DNA of 64,000 bases. Origin: Onchidella celtica. Taxonomy: Eukaryota > Mollusca > Gastropoda > Systellommatophora > Onchidiidae. The stretch covers positions 84,469,677-84,533,676 of the forward strand of contig OZ007567.1 of NCBI GenBank assembly GCA_963931925.1, written 5' to 3'. A program made the translations under genes and the position numbers. How positions within the stretch are numbered: position 1 is the first letter of the stretch; each line of letters opens with the position of its first letter. This document shows, piece by piece, positions 19,670 through 64,000 of this stretch. A model generated the notes under the pieces. That model worked only from the letters and a program-made list of their open reading frames with translations, was not told the DNA's origin and searched no databases.

Positions 19670-20500
19670 TGTGGCAACGTCCTCTTGCAAAATGGTGTTG
19701 GGTCACGCTATCGATGAAATTTTCACCCCCATAAAAGTTTGAATCAAAAACTATTTATGGGATACTAAATTGCTCACAACGTATCACAACAAGCAGCTGA
19801 GAACCAATCCCTTGAAATTTAAGCGATTGATAAAATAGAAGCTTTGAAATGTCAAATTAGTTCACATTCACACCTTGAAAAGCTGAACCGAAAAACTCCT
19901 TCGCTCTACTAGTTAATGGCCAGCAGCGGCCAGGTGACCAGCCATGTCAGGCACATTCTAACAGGGTTCACGCAGGTCCTTAAAAGTCCTTAATTTTCAT
20001 AAAAGAAAAAATAAGTACTCAAAAAGTCCTTAAACTGAAATTCTGAAAATGATGCCAAAGTCCTTAAAATTTGTGTTTCAGTTGAAACATTTGAGATTCA
20101 AATCTTCCAATTGCACACTGGATAATTGGTACTTTGAAATAACTGAACTTTTCCGGGTGAATTTACTGTTTGAACTCTGGATACAAAAACATTCCGTTTC
20201 GATGAGTGCTGCACGCCACTTGTATTGTTGTAATATTTCTTGGTCACAGGCGAACAGGTCCTTAATTTGTTCACTGTGAGTCCTTAGGAAGTCCTAAAAA
20301 CATCCTTGAAATTGGTTGTCAAGACTTTGGGTGAACCCTGTTCTAAACAAACGATGCGCATCTCTTCTCATTTCGAAAACATCAGTGTAAACAAACAGCT
20401 TTTCGATGGTAAATTGGAAAGTTAGAGAATTCTTTCCCACATTGTCCCCATTCCTTTTTTTTATTCCTAAAACCCACTGGTGTAAACAGGCCATAACCCT
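19670..20500 (+). repeat. Dispersed repeat family A, copy 2, interrupted
   Basis: Parts 19670-19961 and 20341-20500 match the uninterrupted copy at 2690-3140. The break coincides exactly with the ends of the MITE at 19962-20340. Confidence 0.65.
19962..20340. mobile_element. 379-bp MITE, 6-bp target duplication
   Basis: TTCTAA directly flanks both ends (19956-19961 and 20341-20346). The termini are CAGGGTTCAC and its complement GTGAACCCTG. The interior is rich in GTCCTTAA words. No coding capacity. Comparison with the empty copy at 2690-3140 supports the boundaries. Confidence 0.8.
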
Positions 20501-20744
20501 TTCAGTGTCCCAGCCCAGCCCAGGGACATACGGGCAAATTATATATTACCCCTCCGCTGAGGAATGGATTAGAAATTCGATATATATTTAAAAGATCACT
20601 TAAAAATTCCTCATTCAAACAAAACTATACATTTTCGTAAAGGAAAATGGATGAAATTTTATATAGAAACATGAATGTTCATATAGGTTGTGATTTCTGG
20701 GTGAAATAGTATGAAATTTGAGGTAAGGTCTAGCATTCTGAAAT

Positions 20745-20842
20745 TATAATAATAATAATAATATATTGCATTTATATAGCGCCCAACCCCGTCGATGACA
20801 AGCTCTGGGCGCTTTAACAAACTCTTACACACACACACACTG
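20745..20842. repeat. (AAT)n plus TTTATATAGCGC repeat and (CA)n
   Basis: A TAATAATAATAATA tail is joined to ATTGCATTTATATAGCGCCC, a widely dispersed invertebrate repeat motif, with an inverted AGCGCCC...GGGCGCT pair, then (AC)n at 20827-20840. Confidence 0.6.
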
Positions 20843-21032
20843 TGTATAATCCCTTCTCCGTAATTCCATCACCCATTTCAGTAGCTCAGGGGGTGTAAAG
20901 CCTTCATCTAGATCACCCTTGGAGTCTACTTGAGTAGCAGCTTCAATTTCTGGTTCAGATTCTACTCTAGAATTACTTGAAGTTTTTATAAAACCTCCAA
21001 CTGCCAATGCTTGAAACCTCACTATCTGCCAT
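20843..21032 (-). CDS. Hypothetical protein start, possible frameshift
   Basis: An ATG at 21032 in GTATGGCAGATAG context opens MADSEVSSIGS. After a shift of frame the sequence continues as a protein-like acidic stretch (SRVESEPEIEAATQVDSKGD) and then FTPPELLKWVMELRRRDYTQ, before an (AC)n microsatellite. I do not recognise the family. Either it is a decayed gene start or two short exons. The composition looks coding, but evidence is thin. Confidence 0.25.
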
Positions 21033-21059
21033 ACCTAGCTCACTCAGTTTGTAAACAAG

Positions 21060-21766
21060 AACAAACTTCTGTATTTTGCAACTTTCACATGTCGTACGAG
21101 CCTACAAGGGAAATCACTCCCGAAACCCTTGGAAAAGAAATTATTATGCCCTCATGCATATTGGCATAATACTTTATTATAGATCCAAACTACCCCCAAT
21201 CGTCTGCTATAGCGGTCTTGGTGCACATATTTAGGAAAATGCTGGGGACTGCTATGGCGGTCTGTAATGCTGGAAAGGTTCTAAAAAATGTCTCTTTGCA
21301 GAATGGGCACCTTGTTATATTTGAGACAGTGATATCAATTAGTGAATGAACTAAATTAATAATTATATTATACAGGACTGACTGATGCAGTTAAATGTTT
21401 TCTCTTATTTTTATTGCCTCATTAGGATGGGGACATTTCATTTAAAGTAAATTAAACCCTCATATTTTTCTCAGTTTCAGATTGTCATATTCAATGGAGC
21501 ATTCAGAAAATGCTGGTTTCCAAAGCGATTCAAGTGAGTAAATATCAGATGGTTTCGAAGGAAAGGTGACAATAAGTTTAAGTTTAAATTTCATTGTTGG
21601 CCATGAATGCAATCAGTGGATTATCATATATGATAAATTAAGCTCTTTTCATGGCAATCTATAGTATAACATCTGCCAGCCAATATGAGCTTTTGTAGGT
21701 TAATATAAATTTTAGTACAAAATTCAGGAGGATTGTTTTGAAGTGAGAATGATACAGTAGCTTTCC
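21060..21766. other. Unassigned AT-rich sequence
   Basis: No gene or repeat recognised. An ATG followed by a strong GTGAGT donor at about 21494-21532 was considered as a 5' exon of HSPA9 and not accepted. Confidence 0.3.
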
Positions 21767-21921
21767 CATTATCATAGGTGCCACTTTTCCGCTATATAGT
21801 GGAAAATCGCTATTTGAATTTTTGACTGAATCATTGATCTAAGTTTAAGAGACCGAGATCTAGTCTATCTTATTTTTGTGATTAAATGATATTTTATGCG
21901 TTATTGGCTATCAATCTTATA

Positions 21922-23928
21922 TGGGTCAGTGCCAAAAAGCTCCAATAGAAACATGGACAGAGGGACTGAAAAATGTACAACACACAAAGAGGAAAAGAGA
22001 CACATTCTGTGACACTTTGCCCTTCTTTGTTTTAGATTTTATAAGTTTTATGGCTGTAACTGTTCTTAATTTGGTGAAATGGGATGATCCAGAAAAGTAG
22101 CAATAAAGTCACTAATATGGCAAAGAATGCACATTTCACCTGTAATTGAGTGTTAAAATCATTACTGTTAGCCAAAAGTTTCAATGATGTATAAAAGAAG
22201 GCACTTAATGCACAAAAAATGCTGCTCTTTTGCAGTCACAGTAACGTCCGCCACAAAAGGCAAAATTAAAGTTTTTACAGTGTTGTTAATGAGGGCAGAT
22301 TTTATCATGCACTACTGCTCCTATTGAGACTTGATTTAAATTTACTAATTTTACCGGTTAATTTGGATTTATAATTGCTACTATAAAAATTAGATAACTT
22401 TATTTGTTTATTTTGTGTTGGACGTTACAGGATGACAAACATTGAAAAGTAATGTAATTCCCCATTTTTAAGCAAGTATTTAATGGTTAAATACGGTTGA
22501 CAATACAATGGACATAGTACTTCAGTTTGCATTGATAGCCGAGATAATTTGGATGGGACAACAAAAATTAGATGACTTTATTTCTTTATTTTGTGTTGGA
22601 CGTTACAGGATGACAAACCATGAAAAGTAAAGTAATTCCCCATTCTTCAGCAAATATTTACTTGTTAAATATACAGTGACCATACAACGGACATAATACT
22701 TTAGTTAGCAATGGCAGCCAAGATAATTTAAATTTATTATTGGGACTACAAAAATTAGATGACTTTATTTCTTTATTTTGTGCTGGACGTTACAGGATGA
22801 CAAACCATGAAAAGTAATGTAAATCCTCATTTTTAAGCAAGTATGTAATTGTTAAATATACAGTGACAATACAATGGACATAGTACTTCAGTTAGCATTG
22901 ACAGCCAAGATAATTTGAATTTAATTCCAGTAAAATTAAGGATAATGCCAACATGATTATAGAAACTCTAGTGATGGTGGCCATTCACAGTGCCAGATTT
23001 CTCATTTTTCATCCTGTGTTCATTGCTGGGACTGGGAAAATGCATTTTTAGGGAACATGTTGCAAATAAACTTATCAGAGCAAGAATCAGACAAAAAAGA
23101 GACCAAAAAAATGTTGGTCATTACAAACAGATAGAGGAACGTGTCGGACGTTACTATTAAATATAGTGTGACGACAAAAATTTCAATTTCTCTGGAGATT
23201 TGTTGTTGCATTTCTTCATCTTGAAGCACCATCCTGTGCTCCCCATATGAGAAGGACTACATACAAACTACCAAAGACCTGTTTAGATGGACTGGGAAAA
23301 TGAAATGTCTGTATTCTTGCAATGTGGCTGGACGTTACGGTGTAACTACAAAATACATGATTTCTCAAACTTTCTTTGTGAAGCCTGTGCAGCTGAAAAC
23401 TGACCAGCCAAAGGCAACAATTCCCATTATTTGAAGGATAACATGTTATTAGAACACATGGTTAACCTGCTATTACATTGAGGTATTTCACAGTAGGCTC
23501 TTATTTTTTCATTAAAAGCGTGACACCACAAGTAATGTCCAGCCACTTTTTTTAAAACTAGCAATTATCACTTACTAAGCCCATGCAGAAACTTTTTTTG
23601 TTCAGTATTGTCATCTTGATTTATCACTCTAAACAAAACATACCTGCCAGAATCCACAGATAAAACAAAATACCCTTTTATTTTGGTTTTTCTGAGGTGC
23701 CATAGAATGTGTCCATTTTGAAAATGTAAAAAATCAGTCATTTTCCAAAATCAAATTCAAATTCGAAGAAAACGAGAAAGTCAACTGTGATCATCTTGCT
23801 CATGCAGGTTGTTGGATCAATTTTGAATAACCATGCACAAAGAAACCACAAATCGGAGCAAAAATGACTGAAATAACACGATCACAAAAAGGCATATGTG
23901 AAAAAGAGAGCTTTTTGGCATTGACCCA
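21922..23928. mobile_element. Nested TA-flanked non-autonomous element with internal satellite
   Basis: The ends TGGGTCAGTGCCAAAAAGCT and its near-complement (one mismatch) are flanked by TA on both sides, as in Tc1/mariner-type insertions. The interior has no long frame but contains three tandem 180-bp units and several extra GGACGTTAC words in both orientations. It is inserted in the MITE at 21773-24098. Confidence 0.8.
22384..22925 (+). repeat. Three tandem copies of a ~180-bp unit
   Basis: Units begin near 22384, 22564 and 22749 with AAAATTAGATGACTTTATTT. Each carries GGACGTTACAGGATGACAAA and later ACAATGGACATAGTACTT or a close variant. Confidence 0.85.
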
Positions 23929-24104
23929 TATGGAACTGTCTATTTCAGTGAGTCAAGGAAAATTAATAAAATAGCACTTTAGGTAATGCCAGATTGCGCT
24001 ATTTATGCTTTATTTAAAAAAAAAAATCTAAATTGGGGGAGGGGTGCAAGTTGAAAAAAAAAATCCTCCTTTTTCATAATTCCTGATTGGCACCTATGCA
24101 TTAT

Positions 24105-48706
<24,602 letters not shown>

Positions 48707-49970
48707 AGACTGATACTGTGAAAATGTGGTTGAGAGATTAGTTTGTCAAGTGATCTGATGTGGATGCAGTAGGAAGTTGTATTGTGCTGAAGAAATGACA
48801 GATCCTCAGAGCAAGGCAGACTTATAATGGAAAAGGTTCCTGTATAATTGGAAGAAACTTTTAAAAAATGTTTGTTTTTTGGACTAATAGAAATTTAAAC
48901 ATTTGTTTTTCTTTGTGCAAAAACTGATGCTTTTGAACACCACAAACTAAACAGTAGTGACTAAATTTGTAATCACTAAAATTATAAAGACCTGAGAACC
49001 CATTTTCAGCATAGAACTTGTGTTGAGATGGAAATATTTTGACCAAGAAAAATATTTCCTTGAGAAGATGTGACAAGAGTTTTAATGCATGCTTTGTTGT
49101 ACATAGATTTCCTTTAGTGGAAGCAGTCCAGTTGAGTGAGTCTGCATATCCTACTACACAAAAACTGTACCCTTAGGTAAGAAATGGAGCTCAGGCTGGA
49201 GGGGAGGGGAAGATGAGGGGGATTGGATGTAACCACCTATAGATAGCATCATTGTTTGTGTTCAGGAATTTGATTGCTGTTTTGTTTTGCCTGAACGGGT
49301 TTCATGATCACCTCGTAAGTCTAACCAAAGTTATTTATATTTTGTAGCCTGCCAGAATTGTTATATATTGATCTGGCCTGCCTTTAATTTAAAAAAACAA
49401 AAAAGATTCATGCATCATGTTCTTCTGCTACAGAAATGTATATAAAATAAAATCACACCACTGGAGGATTTTGTTTTTCATGTTTTTCATGACTTGTATT
49501 GAATTATTCTGAACAAATCAGAATATTAATCTTTTTTTGTCCTAGGTATAAGTGTGTTGACTGTGGAGATTTTCAGATTTTTTTGGTTTGTTTTTTGTCA
49601 GTAATTTTGAATTTGAAACCAGAGAAATTATTACCGTCATTACTTCTGTGTGTTTGCCCATGTCCTTTTGTTCAATAGTTGAATTGACAGTTTGTATGAA
49701 ATTGCTGCGAATAAGTGATTGGGAGGAGGAAGAGACAGTTTTAGTTTTTAGCCGGCTCTTGTCTTCAGTAAGAACTTAGTTGTTGTCACTTAGTTTAGGA
49801 TTTGTGGCATTTAATCCAGTGTTGGTGGTCTTTGAAACACAAGGCTTATGAAAAGAACTTGCCTCAATTTGCTGACAGTGGACTATTTGAAAGAAGAGGA
49901 AACCCTTCTAATAATTCTGTGGAAACTAATAAAATATTTTTTTTGTAATTGTGATACAGTGGAAAATAAA
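48707..49970 (+). other. HSPA9: HSPA9 3' UTR region with candidate polyA signals
   Basis: AATAAA hexamers at 49446-49451, 49928-49933 and 49965-49970 on the plus strand are candidate cleavage signals. No other gene is seen in this stretch. Confidence 0.5.
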
Positions 49971-51284
49971 TGACCAAGATTGGTGACTTTACTTCATTGG
50001 TTTTCTTCTCTTTTGTTTTGTATTATAGCTTGGTTAATCTGCATGAAGATGTCAACTGTTTAATAGTCCCTTTTGATAGAGAATGATGAAATGCGAGTGT
50101 GTCTGTGGAAAGGTGGCAGTGAATTAGTTTTAGGTTCGGGGACCCAGAATGTTATTTTGTGTAGCTTTCTGTAAAGCTTAAACTCAATGGCTAACAATAC
50201 CTCAACATACACATTAGCTTGTATAAAAAAATTTATTTTCACATACACACGCATACACAAACTGGGGTTCAATGAAAAAAAAAAATACAACATTACAAGT
50301 TACCCAATATCGGTGTGGTTGGTGGTACATGAATGTATAAAATTTGAAAGCTGAATGCAGAAATCAGTTGTGTTCACTGTTTAGCTATAGTTTGTTATAT
50401 ATGTAAAATACCGTCCACGGTCCCCTAACACCAGTCTTAATGCCAGTGGTGGTACAGAAGACAATGACTACATCACACATGTAAGTGTAGACACTGCACA
50501 TTGTCTGGCCATTGCTTAAACATGAAATTTCAATCAAAATTTGAGAAGTTCTGCAAGGAGCACACACTGTCATGCCTACATGTATGCACATCACCAGCTT
50601 TTGACTTGACTACATGCACATTGTGTCCATAATTATGGATGAGTTGAGCCTGTCCAACTATTATTGAACCATTTGCAGCCATTGCTTGGTGTGCCTCTTT
50701 TTGTTCTGCATATCGATAAGGATATTTTTTATTATACTCAAAAAAAAAACAACAAAAGTCATATCTCGGCCAGTTTCTTCATGACAGTAATAACAGACCA
50801 AGTAGCCTACATGGACATGTATGATAATAATTATTTTTATGGTTCCTTTATGAATTGGGGGAGTGAACTGCGCCAATTGATTCAGAATGAAACATTCAAA
50901 CTCCCAAGCTCATTGCCAATTTCGAAATTCTGGCAGGAAATCGGGATAATTTTCTATTCTTCTGTATAGAGGGAAAAGATAAACTGGGGGAAGGCAGGAA
51001 AGATCAGTAATGGCCAATCCAAGAATGTTAGCCTTAATGACTGTCGAAATGAGCATGTTTGAGGAGAAGGGGTGAGAAAAAAGTAAATGTGAAAGTGCGT
51101 GATGAATTTCTCTGAGCTGGAGATGCTTCAAACATTGTTACAATGTTATCATTCATTGACATCAAGGAAGTACAAGTGCTGTACATTGACTGATGAGTGC
51201 GCCGCATTTGATGAAAGAAATTCAAAGAAGTTCGCCAGTGGCGTGCAGAGGTTGGGCGATGCGAGGGGCCGATTCTTGATTGTA
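49971..51284. other. Intergenic spacer between convergent genes
   Basis: No gene recognised. Short frames on both strands lack family features. Confidence 0.4.
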
Positions 51285-51410
51285 TATTTTTAAAATTTTG
51301 TATATAATATACTTTTTTAATCCCATCTGGGAGATTTGCCTTAGTGTCATTGCAGTCCAGTTACAACTGGTGCAGACACCGTCGCTACAGTGCAGCCCCG
51401 GTCGGGGGGG
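51285..51410 (-). mobile_element. SINE relative of the 33.5-kb copy
   Basis: On the minus strand: GACCGGGGCTGCACTGTAGC, CCAGTTGTAACTGG, AAGGCAAATCTCCCAGATGG and an AT-rich tail, colinear with 33530-33640. Confidence 0.75.
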
Positions 51411-51632
51411 TTGGGGAGGAAGGGGGCTGGTAGGGATAAATTTTATTTTAATTTTGCCCAGGCAGCGTCCTGCTGGGCCTGCTCTTCTCGATTTCCAACT
51501 GCCAGGTATCTTTAACATGCACACGGGCCCTCCGAGTTTTTCTTCCTTATCCAAGAAGACTAAGTGCTTGATCCTACCGCCTACAGGATCAAGGACAGCA
51601 AAATATGGGAAAAATCCCAAAAATTCGAACCA

Positions 51633-51887
51633 GGTGTAGGATGGTCCCCCGGGGGACCTTGTCAGAGCAGAAAAGGTCCCACGGGGGACCTTTTCAGACT
51701 AGAAACTGCTCTGAAAAGGGCCCCCTTCAGCGAGTGGAATGCGAGTGGGGGACCAATCGAAAACGAGGCTGGATCGCTGAAGGGGGCCCTTAGTCTGAAA
51801 AGGTCCCCCGGGGGAGGGGACCTTTTCTGCTCTGACAAGGTCCCCGGGGGACCATCTCAAAGGGGGGACGAAACCGGATCCTACACC
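51633..51887. mobile_element. 255-bp GC-rich hairpin element, GGTGTAGGAT ends
   Basis: The ends GGTGTAGGAT and ATCCTACACC are followed inward by long complementary arms (about 51641-51733 and 51774-51856) built from GGTCCCCCGGGGGACC-type palindromes, CAGAGCAGAAAAGG and CCCCCTTCAGCGA. The loop is about 40 bp. Non-coding fold-back structure whose end sequence resembles that of the 2.8-kb element at 53769. Confidence 0.8.
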
Positions 51888-52229
51888 GGTACCCTTGGCA
51901 TGAGAACACCCTGCCTTTAGACCACATTGTCCTTGTATTCCCTAATAATAGTCTGACAAATGTACGAAAGGGAGACATTTTAAATATGGAAAGTCATGAA
52001 ATAAATTATTCACGTGTTCAAATTAAATACCGGTACATGCAGAACTTTTTAACAGCGATAATTTCAAATTTCAAAAAACTGAAATTTCAATTTCAGTCTT
52101 TGATTGGGTGCCCCCTGAAATGGATGCCCGGGGCAGTCGCCCCCACCGCACCCCCTTTCTGCACGGCACTGAAGTTCGTGTATTTGACATTGACCTTTCT
52201 ACTTTGGCACACCATCCTCGGTTGTAGTT
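51888..52229. other. Intergenic spacer
   Basis: No gene recognised. Confidence 0.4.
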
Positions 52230-52235
52230 TTTATT
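52230..52235 (-). terminator. SLC40A1: Candidate ferroportin polyA signal
   Basis: TTTATT on the plus strand reads AATAAA on the minus strand, about 63 nt beyond the ferroportin stop codon. Confidence 0.4.
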
Positions 52236-52297
52236 TTAATTTTCTGCTCTATTTAAATTAAATGATCTGCGAGCAATTGAGCCTGCTTGTCTTCTCT

Positions 52298-63478
<11,181 letters not shown>

Positions 63479-63850
63479 CTGTAACAGAATCAAGGATAAA
63501 CAGAATGATGCAGTGAATATGCCAGCGTCTACATCCACTGTATTCATGATACTGTCCACAAGACTACCGACGTCTAAAATAATTTATTAACATTTCTACC
63601 ACAACAACTACAGCTTAAAAAAAAAATTTGATTTTTAAAATATCTTTATATATTTGTAAAAATTTTGAAAATATTTTAAAATTATTTTTTAAAAAATTTA
63701 TTTATTTTTTAACAACTGCTACGACTGTTATTACTCCCGCTATCACCGATTTTTTGCTGCTACAACAACTACTTCTCCCATCACTGATTTTATCTTCAAC
63801 ATAAATACTACTGTTAACGTAAAGTGCAACTACTTTTAGTCTTATAGGTA
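63479..63850. other. Ferroportin intron, AT-rich
   Basis: A/T homopolymers; no features seen. Confidence 0.4.
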
Positions 63851-63857
63851 GAATGCG

Positions 63858-63907
63858 CATGACGTCACAGAGTGTTTTTGTTTTGTACTTCCGCCAAACA
63901 AGATGGC
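63858..63907 (+). promoter_or_regulatory. CRE/ETS/YY1-type promoter block
   Basis: A perfect CRE TGACGTCA (63860-63867), an ACTTCCG ETS site (63887-63893) and CAAGATGGC (63899-63907), a YY1-type site overlapping an ATG, lie within 50 bp. This combination is typical of TATA-less housekeeping promoters and points to a plus-strand transcript. Confidence 0.5.
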
Positions 63908-63956
63908 CGGTGGATCAGCTGATGAGTGTAACTTCGAGATGTGTCTAAGCGGTTAA
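63903..63956 (+). CDS. Short upstream frame, 17 codons
   Basis: MAGGSADECNFEMCLSG and a TAA that ends 1 nt before the next ATG. Looks like an upstream open reading frame controlling the following start; could equally be chance. Confidence 0.3.
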   Translation: MAGGSADECNFEMCLSG

Positions 63957-63957
63957 A

Positions 63958-64000
63958 ATGCCTGCTGGTTGCATTGCAGTTGAGTGTTATGACAGGGGTG
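63958..64000 (+). CDS. Possible THAP-domain protein start, cut by window
   Basis: MPAGCIAVECYDRG, running off the edge. The M-P-x-x-C-x4-C-x-x-R spacing is that of the first zinc ligands of a THAP (C2CH) DNA-binding domain, which begins at the initiator Met in many THAP proteins. Only 14 residues are available, so the call is tentative. Confidence 0.35.
   Translation, partial: MPAGCIAVECYDRG

Larger units (their letters stand above)
21773..24098. mobile_element. MITE (CATAGGTGCCA ends) carrying a nested element
   Basis: The terminal inverted repeats CATAGGTGCCA / TGGCACCTATG are bracketed by the 6-bp duplication CATTAT (21767-21772 and 24099-24104). A short empty relative with the same ends sits at 42587-42838. 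Comparing the two shows that about 2.0 kb in the middle (21922-23928) is a second, later insertion. Confidence 0.85.

Noticed and set aside
21493..21532. ATG with MLVSKAIQ-like frame and GTGAGT donor as HSPA9 presequence exon
   Set aside because: The phase-0 donor does not match either acceptor of the next exon, and the alternative frame (MEHSENAG) is not a targeting peptide.

Overview
The window is eukaryotic nuclear DNA: split genes with GT-AG introns, tRNA-derived SINEs, LINEs, cut-and-paste transposons, and many microsatellites and homopolymers. The two recognisable host genes are animal genes. The style of the genome (dense (AGATCT)n tracts, invertebrate LINE, gypsy, piggyBac and Harbinger families, introns of 1-11 kb) suggests a lophotrochozoan, most likely a gastropod mollusc. 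That last step is inference; no lineage marker was tested.

Layout. 0-24 kb is almost wholly mobile or repetitive: a MADF-domain fragment (0.6 kb), a broken DDE-like transposase (1.4-2.6 kb), two tRNA-derived SINEs (3.7 and 9.1 kb), a deletion-derivative piggyBac with perfect ends (4.56-5.69 kb), a gypsy-type LTR element abutting it (5.69-9.07 kb), a short MITE beside a probable first exon of an unidentified minus-strand gene (9.77-9.91 kb), a long-TIR element holding a broken HARBI1/PIF gene and a LINE fragment (13.5-15.7 kb), a LINE reverse-transcriptase relic riddled with (AGATCT)n tracts (16.6-17.7 kb), and nested MITEs (19.96-20.34 kb; 21.77-24.10 kb).

24.4-48.7 kb (+ strand) is the gene for mitochondrial HSP70 (mortalin, HSPA9): 15 coding exons covering everything except the N-terminal mitochondrial presequence, which must lie on a 5' exon I could not place. 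Its 11.3-kb intron holds a decayed LINE with 13-bp target-site duplications and a LINE with one intact 1041-codon frame, the latter inserted into the tail of a SINE.

52.3-63.5 kb (- strand) holds the last six coding exons of ferroportin (SLC40A1), the iron exporter. The N-terminal membrane half lies beyond the right edge. All intron phases agree. Its introns carry a 2.8-kb fold-back palindrome, a 30-bp minisatellite, (GATA)n, (GA)n and two LINE relics. At the right edge a + strand promoter-like block (CRE, ETS, YY1 motifs) precedes a short upstream frame and the start of a possible THAP-type protein, so the two genes may overlap in opposite orientation.

The two host genes converge (HSPA9 +, ferroportin -) with about 3.6 kb between their stop codons. 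Apart from one being a mitochondrial chaperone linked to Fe-S cluster biogenesis and the other an iron exporter, nothing in the sequence shows that they are co-regulated. The most unusual content is the layered transposon structure, where target-site duplications allow the order of several insertions to be read.
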